Below, piece by piece: positions 5,587 through 14,400 of a stretch of DNA of 18,023 nt. The position numbers were made by a program, and so were the translations under genes. The notes beneath the pieces were generated by a model. It did not search any database and had not been told where the DNA came from. It worked only from the letters and a program-made list of their open reading frames with translations. Each line of letters opens with the position of its first letter. Position 1 is the first letter of the stretch. Origin of the DNA: an uncultured Thiomonas sp. (GTDB lineage Bacteria > Pseudomonadota > Gammaproteobacteria > Burkholderiales > Burkholderiaceae_C); NCBI GenBank assembly GCA_937927695.1, contig CALBRU010000014.1, positions 1 to 18,023 of the forward strand. The letters run 5' to 3'.

Positions 5587-7434
5587 TCAAAGCCCGAGTC
5601 GCGTGCGGGTTTCGGGCTTGAGCGTGCCTTCCGGAGTCCAGCCGCGCAGCTCGTAATACCGAGGCAGCATTTCGGGCAGCTTGTTGGTCAGCCCCTTGGC
5701 CGGGCCGGTCTTGGCGGGCTCTTTGAGCAGACGCGGCGGCAAGGTGTCGTCCTTGGCGGTGAAGCCCGCGCGGTTGTTGTAGTCGCGCTCCATATTCCAG
5801 ATGCGCTCGCCTATGGTGTTCAACTCGTCCATGGTGAACTCTTCCAGGCAGGCTGCGGCAAGCTGCGGCTGCACGTCGGCCAGCGTCCAGGCGAAGCTGG
5901 TGAACAGGCAGATACCGGCAGAGTCGAACACGGCCGTGGCGTCTTGAAACGCCTTGACCAGTTCGGGCTTGCCGTCGGCCACCAGCGGATCGGTCTTGAC
6001 CGGAATGCCCAGCACTTCCGAAGCGACCGTGTAACCGCGCAGATGGCAGGCGCCGCGGTTGCTGGTGGCATAGGCCAGGCCCATGCCTTGAATGCCGCGC
6101 GAGTCGTAGGCCGGGAACTCCTGGCCCTTGACGCTCATGCTCAGTTCCGGGTGGCCGTACTTGGCTGTCAGGCGCTTGCTGCCCAGCGCCAGTTCCTTGC
6201 CGAAGCCCTCGCCGCGCGCGGTGATTTCGGCGAAGTAGGTCAGCGCCTTGGCCGAGCCGAAGGGCGCTTCCACGCCGAGTTGCTCCTTGGTCAGCAAGCC
6301 CATGTCGTACAGCTCCATCACCGCGCCCACGGTGGCGCCGAAAGTGATGGGGTCCATGCCGTCTTCGTTGCAGAGGAAGTTGGCGTAAGTCAACGCCTCC
6401 AGATCGTTGACGCCGTTGGCCGAGCCCAGCGCCCAGGCGGCTTCATATTCCAGCCCGCCAGATGCGCCCCAATACTGCGGCTTGTTCTCGACGCTGAAAT
6501 GGTGTTCGTCGATCTTGCTGATGCGGCCGCAGGCGATGGTGCAGCCAAAGCAGGCTTGGTTGGTGACCAGATTGGGCTTGCCATCGGTTTTGCGCGGCTC
6601 GTGCATGGCCTCGCCGGAGATGTCTTTCGCGCCTTCGAATTGCACGTCGCGGTGGTTTCGCGTGGGCAGGGCGCCGATTTCGTTGATGACGTTCATCAAC
6701 ACCTGGGTGCCGTATTTAGGCAGACCCTGGCCAGTGACCGCGTTGTCGTGCAGCACTTTCTTGCCCGCGTTGACCGCAGCCATGAACGCCTTGGGGTCGC
6801 GCACATTGCCCACGCCCAGGGTGCCACGCACCGCGATGGCCTTGAGGTTCTTGCTACCCATCACCGTGCCCACACCCGAGCGACCGGCGGCGCGGTGCAG
6901 ATCGTTGACGATGGCGGCATACATCACCCCGTTTTCACCCGCACGGCCGATGGAGCTGACGCGGATCAGCGGGTCTTGGTGATGGTTCTTGATCCAGGGT
7001 TCGGTTTCCCATACGGTCTTGCCCCAGATCGGCGAAGCGTCGAGCAGTTCGGCCTTGTCGTTTTCGATGGACAGATACACCGGCTTGGGCGATTTGCCTT
7101 CGACGATGATCATGTCCCAGCCTGCCATCTTCAGCTCGGCGCCGAAATAGCCGCCGGAGTTGGAGCAGGCGATCGCGCCGGTGAGCGCGCCCTTGGTGAT
7201 CACCGAGTAACGCCCGCCGGTGGACACCATGGTGCCGGTCAGCGGCCCGGTGGCGTAGATCAGCTTGTTGTCGGGCGAGAGCGGATCGACCTTGGCGTCG
7301 ACCTCCTCGACGAAATACTTGGTCGCCAGCCCGCGCTGGCCGATGTACTCGCGCGCCCACTGCATATTCAGCGGCTCGCTCTTGATGGTGCCTTGCGTGA
7401 GGTTCACGCGCAGAATTTTTCCGGCCCAGGTCAT
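5587..7434 (-). CDS. Tungsten/molybdenum-pterin aldehyde:ferredoxin oxidoreductase, catalytic subunit
   Basis: This oxidises aldehydes to carboxylic acids at a W- or Mo-bis-pterin centre. It has 615 residues, the usual family length. The ATG at 7434 follows GAGGAG with suitable spacing and starts the family N-terminus MTWAGKILRVNL. Pterin-binding segments include TGGRYSVITKGALTGAIA (72-89), GRAGENGVMYAAIVND (163-178) and RSGVGTVMGSKNLKAIA (185-201). The single [4Fe-4S] cluster is bound by C295, C298 and C302 (ACFGCTIACG) and by C509 in DSAGIC, where the DxxG(L/I)C pterin motif lies. YDSRGIQGMGLAYATSNRGAC (443-463) is the second pterin block. The gene sits 26 nt after the Fe-S subunit gene. 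Tungsten is typical for this family, but sequence alone does not exclude molybdenum. The physiological aldehyde is unknown. Confidence 0.95.
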   Translation of the reverse strand: MTWAGKILRVNLTQGTIKSEPLNMQWAREYIGQRGLATKYFVEEVDAKVDPLSPDNKLIYATGPLTGTMVSTGGRYSVITKGALTGAIACSNSGGYFGAELKMAGWDMIIVEGKSPKPVYLSIENDKAELLDASPIWGKTVWETEPWIKNHHQDPLIRVSSIGRAGENGVMYAAIVNDLHRAAGRSGVGTVMGSKNLKAIAVRGTLGVGNVRDPKAFMAAVNAGKKVLHDNAVTGQGLPKYGTQVLMNVINEIGALPTRNHRDVQFEGAKDISGEAMHEPRKTDGKPNLVTNQACFGCTIACGRISKIDEHHFSVENKPQYWGASGGLEYEAAWALGSANGVNDLEALTYANFLCNEDGMDPITFGATVGAVMELYDMGLLTKEQLGVEAPFGSAKALTYFAEITARGEGFGKELALGSKRLTAKYGHPELSMSVKGQEFPAYDSRGIQGMGLAYATSNRGACHLRGYTVASEVLGIPVKTDPLVADGKPELVKAFQDATAVFDSAGICLFTSFAWTLADVQPQLAAACLEEFTMDELNTIGERIWNMERDYNNRAGFTAKDDTLPPRLLKEPAKTGPAKGLTNKLPEMLPRYYELRGWTPEGTLKPETRTRLGL

Positions 7435-7460
7435 GGTCGTCTCCTCGATGTGGTGTGCGT

Positions 7461-7937
7461 TCAGGCCACGGCGTTCTGGTTGCCCAGCTTGTCGGCCCAT
7501 TGCTGCATGCGTGACAAGCCGGTCCAGCTGGCATCGACATAGGTGATGGCGCCAGTGGGGCAGGCTTCGGCGCAGGCCGGCTCGCCGCCGCACAGGTCGC
7601 ATTTCTGCACCTTGCCGGTGTCGGCGACATAGTTCACCGTGCCGAATGGGCAGGCGATGGTGCAGACCTTGCAGCCCACGCAAACATCTTCGAGCACGAT
7701 CTTGGCGCCCGTGGCGGCGTCTAGCTTGATGGCCTCTACCGGACAGGCATGCAGACACCAAGCTTCGTCGCACTGCGTGCAGGTATAGGGCACCTTGCGG
7801 CCAGTCTCATGGAAGTCGAACACCTTGATGCGGCTTTTTGAGGTGTTGAAAATTCCGTAGTTTTCATACGAGCAGGCCATCTCGCATTGCAGGCAACCCG
7901 TGCACTTGTCAGGGTCGATATGCAGGGACTTTTGCAT
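7461..7937 (-). CDS. Four-cluster ferredoxin-like electron-transfer subunit of AOR (AorA-like)
   Basis: This 158-residue polyferredoxin has sixteen cysteines in four groups, enough for four [4Fe-4S] clusters: CTGCLQCEMAC (12-22), CTQCDEAWCLHACP, CVGCKVCTIACP and CDLCGGEPACAEACP. This arrangement is the HycB/DMSO-reductase B-subunit type seen in AOR complexes. It would carry electrons from the tungsten subunit to the flavoprotein. The ATG at 7937 is preceded by GAGGAG at about 8 nt. There is no signal peptide, so it is cytoplasmic. It is the first gene of the operon, with about 95 nt between the proposed promoter and its start. Confidence 0.93.
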   Translation of the reverse strand: MQKSLHIDPDKCTGCLQCEMACSYENYGIFNTSKSRIKVFDFHETGRKVPYTCTQCDEAWCLHACPVEAIKLDAATGAKIVLEDVCVGCKVCTIACPFGTVNYVADTGKVQKCDLCGGEPACAEACPTGAITYVDASWTGLSRMQQWADKLGNQNAVA

Positions 7938-8037
7938 CTTGCATCTCCTCGATTGTTATGAATATCTGAACGCCCCAGGGCCGCGCTGCACGCCTGATCC
8001 TCGCTGCGAACGGGCCTGATGCGGGTTTGACCATCGC

Positions 8038-8065
8038 AATATAGGCCGTGGTTCAGAAGGGTGAA
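8038..8065 (-). promoter_or_regulatory. Candidate sigma70 promoter of the AOR operon
   Basis: On the minus strand TTCACC (8065-8060, 4 of 6 to the -35 consensus) and TATATT (8043-8038, 5 of 6 to the -10 consensus) are separated by 16 nt, about 100 nt upstream of the first AOR gene. The stretch is AT-richer than its surroundings. No activator site was recognised next to it. Confidence 0.35.
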
Positions 8066-8178
8066 AGCGGGCGAAATGCTTTGCCCGACTAGGGCGCTCG
8101 GGTATGTGCCGTAGCGTTATCCACCTGCTGTGCAACGAGAGAAATCGCGAAGCTCGCGGCGGACTTTTGCGCCCGAAT

Positions 8179-9039
8179 TCACGCGGCCATCACCCGCCGT
8201 GCCAGATGGGTCAAAGGCCGCTCGATCAAATGCTCCATACGGTGCGGCAGCGCCAGCGGCTTGAGCAGCATCTTCACCGCCTGCTCCATCGGAAGCCGCG
8301 CGCCCACATGGTGGTACAGACGTTGGCAGATATGCTCAAAAGGTACATCGCCGACTGCATCGAAGTGGGGCTGGAACAGCCAGACGTGACGCAGCGCGAT
8401 GTCGGAGTCGCTGGTGCGCAGTTCAGCCAGCCGACGCTTGAGTGCACCGAGAATGCGTGCGCGCGACAGATTGCGCTCGGCGTTGATCTCTTTGAAGTAG
8501 CGATAAAAGTGCTTGTAGTGCTGCACCTCGTCGGTACGAATGTGCTCGGCCAGTTCGTTGAGAACCGGCTCGGAAGTGAAGTCGCGCAGGGTCTGGTAGT
8601 AGGTGGCCGTGCCCGTCTCCACCACGCAACGGGCCACGAGTTCCAATGCGCGGTCGTCTTCGAGTTCTTCGACGGTGCACAGGCGCGAGTATTCGCTGAA
8701 AAAAGAAGCGTAGGCTGCATCCCAGTCGAACTCGGGCCAGACGGTTTGCACATAGGTCTTGAGCGCGCGGCCGTGCTGCAGTTCTTCGGGCTCCCACTGA
8801 TGCTGCAGCCAATCGGAAATGGGGGGGTAGGCGTCGAAATGTTCGACCAGATTGCGGGTGTAGGTTTCCGAGCCCGACTCGACAAAAGAAGCGCTGGCCA
8901 GCAGATAGAACAGTTCGACGTTGTCGTGAACCGACTCGGTATGGATACGCGGGTAATCGATCCAGTCCAGCGTCCAGTGCGGTTGATGGTCTGACGCGCG
9001 TCGGCCGGGGGTGGGGGATGTTGGAGTGGCGCGGTTCAT
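8179..9039 (-). CDS. Ferritin-like di-iron protein, acyl-ACP desaturase-like
   Basis: This is a 286-residue, mostly helical protein with a complete set of di-iron carboxylate ligands in the order of the ferritin-like/type-2 desaturase fold: E54 (SFVESGSE), E86 and H89 (EELQHG), E141 (VVETGTATYY), E171 and H174 (DEVQHY). The EExxH and DExxH pair with intervening single Glu residues matches acyl-ACP desaturases and their uncharacterised ferritin-like cousins. The N-terminal 25 residues are Pro/Arg-rich and look disordered; the ATG at 9037-9039 has no strong ribosome-binding site. It stands alone, diverging from the OmpA-like lipoprotein gene. Reaction and substrate are unknown: lipid desaturation, N-oxygenation or peroxide/iron handling are all possible for this fold. 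Confidence 0.8.
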   Translation of the reverse strand: MNRATPTSPTPGRRASDHQPHWTLDWIDYPRIHTESVHDNVELFYLLASASFVESGSETYTRNLVEHFDAYPPISDWLQHQWEPEELQHGRALKTYVQTVWPEFDWDAAYASFFSEYSRLCTVEELEDDRALELVARCVVETGTATYYQTLRDFTSEPVLNELAEHIRTDEVQHYKHFYRYFKEINAERNLSRARILGALKRRLAELRTSDSDIALRHVWLFQPHFDAVGDVPFEHICQRLYHHVGARLPMEQAVKMLLKPLALPHRMEHLIERPLTHLARRVMAA

Positions 9040-9060
9040 AAGACGACTTTCTACCCTGTC

Positions 9061-9073
9061 ATGCTTGAAGCAT
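9061..9073. promoter_or_regulatory. Short palindrome in the divergent intergenic region
   Basis: ATGCTT and AAGCAT flank a single central G, 22 bp upstream of the di-iron protein start and about 100 bp upstream of the lipoprotein start. The position fits an operator, but the site is short and could be chance. Confidence 0.2.
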
Positions 9074-9171
9074 AGACTGAAAATTCGACATCACAGTTCC
9101 TCATCCGCCTCCCAACCCGTCTAAACTTGTCACAAGGTATGACCTCTTCACATTGGCACAAGGAGCCCTTC

Positions 9172-9852
9172 ATGAAGTCCCAAAAAACTCTGGCAGTCGT
9201 TCTCTCCGCTAGCCTCGTCGCGCTGTCGCTTGGCGGCTGCGCGAACATGAATGAGTCGCAGAAAACCACCGCCTCCGGTGCGGGCATCGGCGCCGCTGCC
9301 GGGGCTGTGATCGGCGCCTTGACGGCGGGCGGCAACACCGGCAAGAGCGCAGCAACTGGCGCTGTGGCCGGTGCGGCAGTGGGCGCATTGGGCGGCTATT
9401 TGTGGAACCAGCATCTGGAGAAGCAGAAGCAGGATTTGCAGGCTCAGGCGCAGGCCTCGGGTACGGGCGTGCAGGTCACGCAGACGCAGGACAATCGTCT
9501 CAAGATGAACGTGCCGGCCGATGCGGGCTTTGCCACAGGCAGCGCGCAGCTCAATTCGCGCATGTATCCCATTCTGGAAAGCCTGGCCACCGGCCTGAAT
9601 CAGAACCCGTCTGAAACCGTGCAGGTGTTCGGTTTCACCGACAGCACGGGAACCGATGCGATCAACTATCCGCTGTCTGAAAACCGTGCGCTAACGGTGA
9701 AGAACTTCCTTGTGTCGCGCGGCGTGGCACCGCAACGCGTTACCACCCAGGGACTGGGCCCGCAAAACCCAGTGGCGAGTAACGCCACGGCGCAGGGCCG
9801 CGCCGCCAACCGGCGGGTGGAAATTTATGTGGCCATGCCTGCCCAGCGCTGA
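9172..9852 (+). CDS. Glycine-zipper OmpA-family outer-membrane lipoprotein
   Basis: This is a 226-residue cell-envelope protein. The ATG at 9172 follows AGGAG (9161-9165) at 6 nt and opens a lipoprotein signal peptide, MKSQKTLAVVLSASLVALSL, with lipobox LGGC and lipidated C23. Residues about 33-75 form a glycine zipper (GAGIGAAAGAVIGAL, GAVAGAAVGALGGYL) that can insert in or associate with the outer membrane. A Gln-rich linker (about 76-100) leads to an OmpA-like peptidoglycan-binding domain (about 115-226). That domain contains FGFTDSTGTDAINYPLSENRA, VTTQGLGPQNPVASN and the terminal GRAANRRVEIYV. Members of this group tether the outer membrane to peptidoglycan. The length is typical for the YiaD-like class. 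It is transcribed alone, divergent from the di-iron protein and convergent with the HD-GYP gene. Confidence 0.92.
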   Translation: MKSQKTLAVVLSASLVALSLGGCANMNESQKTTASGAGIGAAAGAVIGALTAGGNTGKSAATGAVAGAAVGALGGYLWNQHLEKQKQDLQAQAQASGTGVQVTQTQDNRLKMNVPADAGFATGSAQLNSRMYPILESLATGLNQNPSETVQVFGFTDSTGTDAINYPLSENRALTVKNFLVSRGVAPQRVTTQGLGPQNPVASNATAQGRAANRRVEIYVAMPAQR

Positions 9853-9896
9853 GACGGTGCCTCCCTTCAGGGTACTCCCCTAGCCAGCGCCGCAAC

Positions 9897-11261
9897 TCAG
9901 ACAGCGAGGACCATGAGTTCCGGTATCGGGCGCTCCAGCAGATCCACGGCTTTGCACAGTGCCTCGAAACACTGGGGATCAAGCGCGGTGCCCACGGTTT
10001 TGGACATGATCTGCAGGGTTTCCGGGATGGGTACGGCGCCGCGGTAGGGCCGGTCGGCGGAAATGGCGTCGAAGATGTCGGCGGTGGTGATGATGCGGGT
10101 TTCCAGCGCAATGTGTTCGGCGGTGAGGCGGCGCGGGTAGCCGGTGCCGTCGAGCCGCTCGTGATGCGCGGCGCTGATGCGTGCCAACTCGGAGAAGGCG
10201 CTGATCCGTCCCAGAATGCGCTCGGTGTAGGTGGCGTGCATCTGCACGGCTTCCCATTCGGCCGCGTCGAGTTTTCCGGCCTTGTCGAGTATCGCATTGC
10301 TCACGCCGAGCTTGCCCACGTCGTGCAGCAGCGCGCCGCGGTAGAGCCAGCGGCGGCGCTCGGGCGCGAAGTCAAGCTGGGTGGCGATGTGGTCAGCGTA
10401 GAGCGCCACGCGGGCGCTGTGTCCGGCGGTGTAGGGGCTTTTGGCATCGACAATCTGACCGAAGGCGGCGGCGATTTCGTCGAGATAGTCTTCGTCCAGC
10501 GGCACGCAGCATTGCGCGGGCTCCAGTGCGAGAACCTGGTGGTCGAGATCGGGGGCGCGCAGCGTCTGCCAGAAAGCATCCTGCTCGGAAAGGGTGAGAA
10601 AGGCATCCACTAGTGCGGGATCGAACCAACTGCCTCGCCGACGGCGGATTTCCTCGCGCGCCTCGGCCGGCCCGCTGGCGGTGAAAAACACATCGACCAC
10701 CTGCGACAGCAAGGCCAGCCTGGCGTAGAGCGGAATGTGCTCGCCCGTAAGACCTTCGGGTTTGCCGCTGCCGTCCCAGTGTTCATCCAGTCCGTGGATG
10801 CCTTGGGCGACGTTTTCGGGAAAGCGTAGTTGCCGCGCAATGTCGGCGCCGCGCTGGCAGCGGGTTTGAATGAGTTCCTGCGCGATGTCACTGCCATTGC
10901 GAAAGATGTTGAGCGTGGCGCGAAAGCGCTCGGCCAAGCCACTGCGCAGGCCGGTATGGTCGAGTACGAAGCGCAGCACATGCGGCAGGCTGCCGTCGAG
11001 CAGTTTGAAATCGCGCTTGAACTGCAGATCGTCCGCGAGATAGAGCTCGCAGATGCGGGCGGCATTGCTGCTGCAGCCCAGGTCTTTGAGCAGCAGGGTG
11101 TAATACAGCTCCCATTGCTGCGGTGCGGGCAGGCCGATTTCTCGACCGACCGACATGCCGATCCAGGCGCAGCGCACGCAGTGGCCTTCGGGCTGGCCCT
11201 CGGTCATGTCGAGCGCGTGACTCAGGGCGCTCATCAGTTCGGCGAGTTTTAGATCATTCAT
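9897..11261 (-). CDS. Tandem HD domain protein with C-terminal HD-GYP phosphodiesterase
   Basis: This is a predicted cyclic-di-GMP phosphodiesterase of 454 residues. The C-terminal HD-GYP domain (about 260-454) has all main motifs: DAKSPYTAGHSARVALYA, the HD pair H313-D314 in LLHDVGKLG, AAHHERLDGTGYP (365-376) and TTADIFDAISADRPYR (392-407). The N-terminal half (about 1-230) looks like a second, degenerate HD-GYP domain. It has HWDGSGKPEGLTGEHIPLYARLALLSQVVDVF (161-192) in the place of the GYP motif, but KP replaces YP and LLLKDLG (56-62) replaces the HD pair. No signal peptide, membrane segment or receiver domain is visible, so it is probably cytosolic. The ATG at 11259-11261 lacks a strong ribosome-binding site. 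It diverges from the FAD/Fe-S oxidoreductase across a 174-bp region holding a CRP-like site. Confidence 0.88.
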   Translation of the reverse strand: MNDLKLAELMSALSHALDMTEGQPEGHCVRCAWIGMSVGREIGLPAPQQWELYYTLLLKDLGCSSNAARICELYLADDLQFKRDFKLLDGSLPHVLRFVLDHTGLRSGLAERFRATLNIFRNGSDIAQELIQTRCQRGADIARQLRFPENVAQGIHGLDEHWDGSGKPEGLTGEHIPLYARLALLSQVVDVFFTASGPAEAREEIRRRRGSWFDPALVDAFLTLSEQDAFWQTLRAPDLDHQVLALEPAQCCVPLDEDYLDEIAAAFGQIVDAKSPYTAGHSARVALYADHIATQLDFAPERRRWLYRGALLHDVGKLGVSNAILDKAGKLDAAEWEAVQMHATYTERILGRISAFSELARISAAHHERLDGTGYPRRLTAEHIALETRIITTADIFDAISADRPYRGAVPIPETLQIMSKTVGTALDPQCFEALCKAVDLLERPIPELMVLAV

Positions 11262-11325
11262 TTCGCCAGCTTAAAAGCGCGGGATTTCTCCTATTTGTTG
11301 CATCGCTGCATCTACTGCGTGAAAG

Positions 11326-11341
11326 TGTGAAATTTCTCACG
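11326..11341. promoter_or_regulatory. CRP/Vfr-type binding site candidate
   Basis: TGTGAAATTTCTCACG matches the CRP half-site pattern TGTGA-N6-TCACA at 9 of 10 conserved positions. It sits within a near-perfect 16-bp palindrome (11325-11340, 7 of 8 pairs). It lies 64 bp upstream of the HD-GYP start and 94 bp upstream of the oxidoreductase start, so it could control either gene or both. Whether the host has a matching CRP-family regulator is not visible here. Confidence 0.4.
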
Positions 11342-11385
11342 AACTTCCCGAGTTCGGCTTGCGCATACGGGAATGCAGCCCTCCC

Positions 11386-11391
11386 TACAAT
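11386..11391 (+). promoter_or_regulatory. Possible -10 element for the FAD/Fe-S oxidoreductase gene
   Basis: TACAAT matches the -10 consensus at 5 of 6 bases, 44 bp upstream of the ATG. No good -35 lies at 16-18 nt (TTGCGC is 21 nt away). That would fit a promoter depending on an activator such as the upstream CRP-like site. Confidence 0.25.
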
Positions 11392-11435
11392 GACGTTTTA
11401 TCTCCCTGGCCCGCCCGCGCCGGCCGCCGTTCCCA

Positions 11436-14400
11436 ATGAACGCCCCTGCTACACACGCCCCCCAACACATTCTCGCGCTAGGCCAAGATGCGGCGGATGC
11501 ACCCGTCCGCCTGCGCGAAATTCCGTACAACTACACCTCGTTTTCCGACCGCGAAGTGGTCATGCGCCTGCTGGGCAGCGAAGCCTGGGGCTGGCTCAAC
11601 CAGTTGCGGCAGGAGCGGCGCACCGGACGTTCGGCGCGCATGTTGTACGAGGTGCTGGGCGACATCTGGGTGGTGCAGCGCAATCCGTTTTTGCAGGACG
11701 ATCTGCTGCAGAGCCGCAAACGGCGTGCTGCGCTGATCGGCGCGCTGGAGCACCGGCTGCGCGAAATCGACCGTCGTCGCGATGACAGCGCGCACAGCGG
11801 CAGCTCGGATGCGCAGCGCGACGCGCTGGTGCGCCAATTGCTCGACCGCGCCCGTGCCGCAGTGACTGCTTTTGCCGCCTGGTTCGACGAAGCCGCAGCG
11901 CTGCGCCAGCGGGCCCGCAAGGTGCTGGGGCGGCACAGTGCGCAGGGCGCGATCCGCTTCGACGGCATGGCGCGGGTGTCGCACGTGACCGACGCCACCG
12001 ACTGGCGGGTGGAATATCCCTTTGTTGTGCTCTGCCCCGACAGCGAGGACGAGATTGCCGGTTTGGTGCGGGGCTGCATCGAGCTCGGCCTGACCATCAT
12101 TCCGCGTGGAGGCGGCACCGGTTACACCGGCGGCGCGATTCCGCTGGTGTGGAAGAGCGCAGTGATCAACACCGAAAAGCTCGACCGCATCGGCCCGGTC
12201 GAATACCTGGAGTTGCCCGGCGTGGCCCATCCCGTGCCGACCATCCACACTCCGGCCGGGGTGGTGACGCAGCGCGTCTCCGACGCGGCCGACGCCGCTG
12301 GACTGGTGTTCGCCGTCGATCCGACTTCGGCCGACGCCTCCTGTGTGGGCGGCAATGTGGCCATGAACGCGGGCGGCAAAAAGGCCGTGCTGTGGGGTAC
12401 GGCTATCGACAACCTGGCGTCTTGGCGCATGGTCGATCCGCAGGGCCGCTGGGTGGAGGTGCAGCGCCTGGACCACAACCTGGGCAAGATTCACGATGTG
12501 GATGTGGCGCGCTTCGAGGTGCGCACCTTGGCGGCCGACGGCGTGACCTTGCTGGAGCAGCGGCTGCTGGAAATTCCCGGCGCGCAGTTCCGCAAAGAGG
12601 GTTTGGGCAAGGACGTGACCGACAAATTCCTCGCGGGTCTACCGGGCGTGCAAAAGGAAGGTTGCGACGGCATCATCACCAGCGCCCGCTGGATTCTGCA
12701 CAAAATGCCGCCGCATGTGCGAACCGTCTGCCTGGAATTTTTCGGTCAGGCGCGCGAGGCCATTCCCAGCATCGTCGAGATCAAGACCTTCCTCGATGCC
12801 CGTCCGGGCGGGGCGATTTTGGCGGGTCTCGAACACCTGGACGACCGTTACCTGAAAGCCGTGGGCTACGCCACAAAGAGCGCGCGCGGCACCCTGCCCA
12901 AGATGGTGCTGTTCGGCGACATCGTCGGCGAAGATGAAGCCGCCGTGGCTCGCGCCGCCTCTGAAGTGGTGCGCATGGCCAATGCGCGGGTGGGCGAAGG
13001 TTTCGTTGCGGTGAGCGCCGAGGCGCGCAAGAAGTTCTGGCTCGACCGCAAGCGCACCGCGGCGATTGCCCGCCACACCAACGCCTTCAAGATCAACGAG
13101 GACGTGGTGATTCCGCTGCCGCGCATGGGCGAATATGTCGACGGTATCGAACACATCAACGTTGAGTTGTCGCTGAAGAACAAGCTCGCCCTGGTGGCCG
13201 AGATCGACCGGACGCTGCGCGGCACGCTGCCGCTGGCCCGCAACGAAGAGCTGGCCGATGGCGAGCCTGCGCTGTCCAAGGAAGACCTGGAAGCCAAGCG
13301 AGCTCAGGCACTGGAACTGCTGGCGGCAGTGCATGCGCGCTGGTCGTTCTATCTCGATCATCTCGACAGGCCTTTGTTGGCGCTGTCCGATGCGCAGCGT
13401 GCGCTGTTGCCTGCATTGCCCGCTGCATCTACCGCCTTGCTGGCGCTGCCTGCGGGTGCAAATAACGAAGACCGCACGCTGTTCCACCTGCTGCAGGAGC
13501 ATTCCCTGCGCGCCTCATGGAAGGCCGAGTTGCGCAAGCCTTTGGCGGCGGTGTTTTCCGGCGGCTTGTTCGAGCCGCTGCGCCGCGAGATCGACGCCAT
13601 CCACCAGCGCGTGCTCAAGAGCCGCGCCTGGGTCGCGCTGCACATGCACGCGGGCGACGGCAATGTGCACACCAACATCCCGGTCAATTCCGACGACTAC
13701 GCGATGCTGCAGCAGGCGCACGACGCGGTGGCCCGCATCATGGCGCTGGCACGCAGCCTGGGTGGCGTGATTTCGGGCGAGCACGGCATCGGCATCACCA
13801 AGCTGGAGTTCCTCACCGAAGCCGAGATCGGCGCTTTCCGCGCCTACAAGCGCGAAGTCGATCCCGAAGGTCGTTTCAACAAGGGCAAGCTGCTCGATGA
13901 CCCGGCGCATCCGGCCGATCTGCGCAACGCCTACACCCCCAGCTTCAATCTGATGGGGCACGAGTCGCTCATCATGCAGCAAAGCGACATCGGCGCCATC
14001 AGCGCCTCGGTGAAAGACTGCCTGCGCTGCGGCAAGTGCAAGAGCGTGTGCGCCACGCACGTGCCGCGCGCCAACCTGCTGTACTCGCCGCGCGACAAGA
14101 TTCTCGCCACCTCGCTGCTGATCGAGGCTTTTCTGTACGAGGAGCAAACGCGGCGCGGGGTGAGCATCCGGCATTGGGAAGAGTTTGAAGACGTGGCTGA
14201 CCACTGCACGGTTTGCCATAAATGCGTGACGCCCTGCCCGGTGGACATCGACTTCGGTGATGTCACCATGAATATGCGCAACCTGCTGCGCAAGATGGGC
14301 AAGAAGAGCTTCAAGCCGGGCAACGCCGCGGCGATGTTCTTCCTCAATGCCACTCAGCCGCAAACCATCAAGCTGGTGCGTACCGCCATGGTGGGCGTGG

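Noticed and set aside
5515..7542. 675-codon open frame on the plus strand opposite the AOR catalytic gene
   Set aside because: It begins inside the repeat doublet and mirrors the AOR gene; no motif is recognisable, and GC-rich third positions explain the missing stops.
9853..9896. Bidirectional terminator between the OmpA-like and HD-GYP genes
   Set aside because: The 44-bp gap has no stable inverted repeat or T run, so none can be supported.
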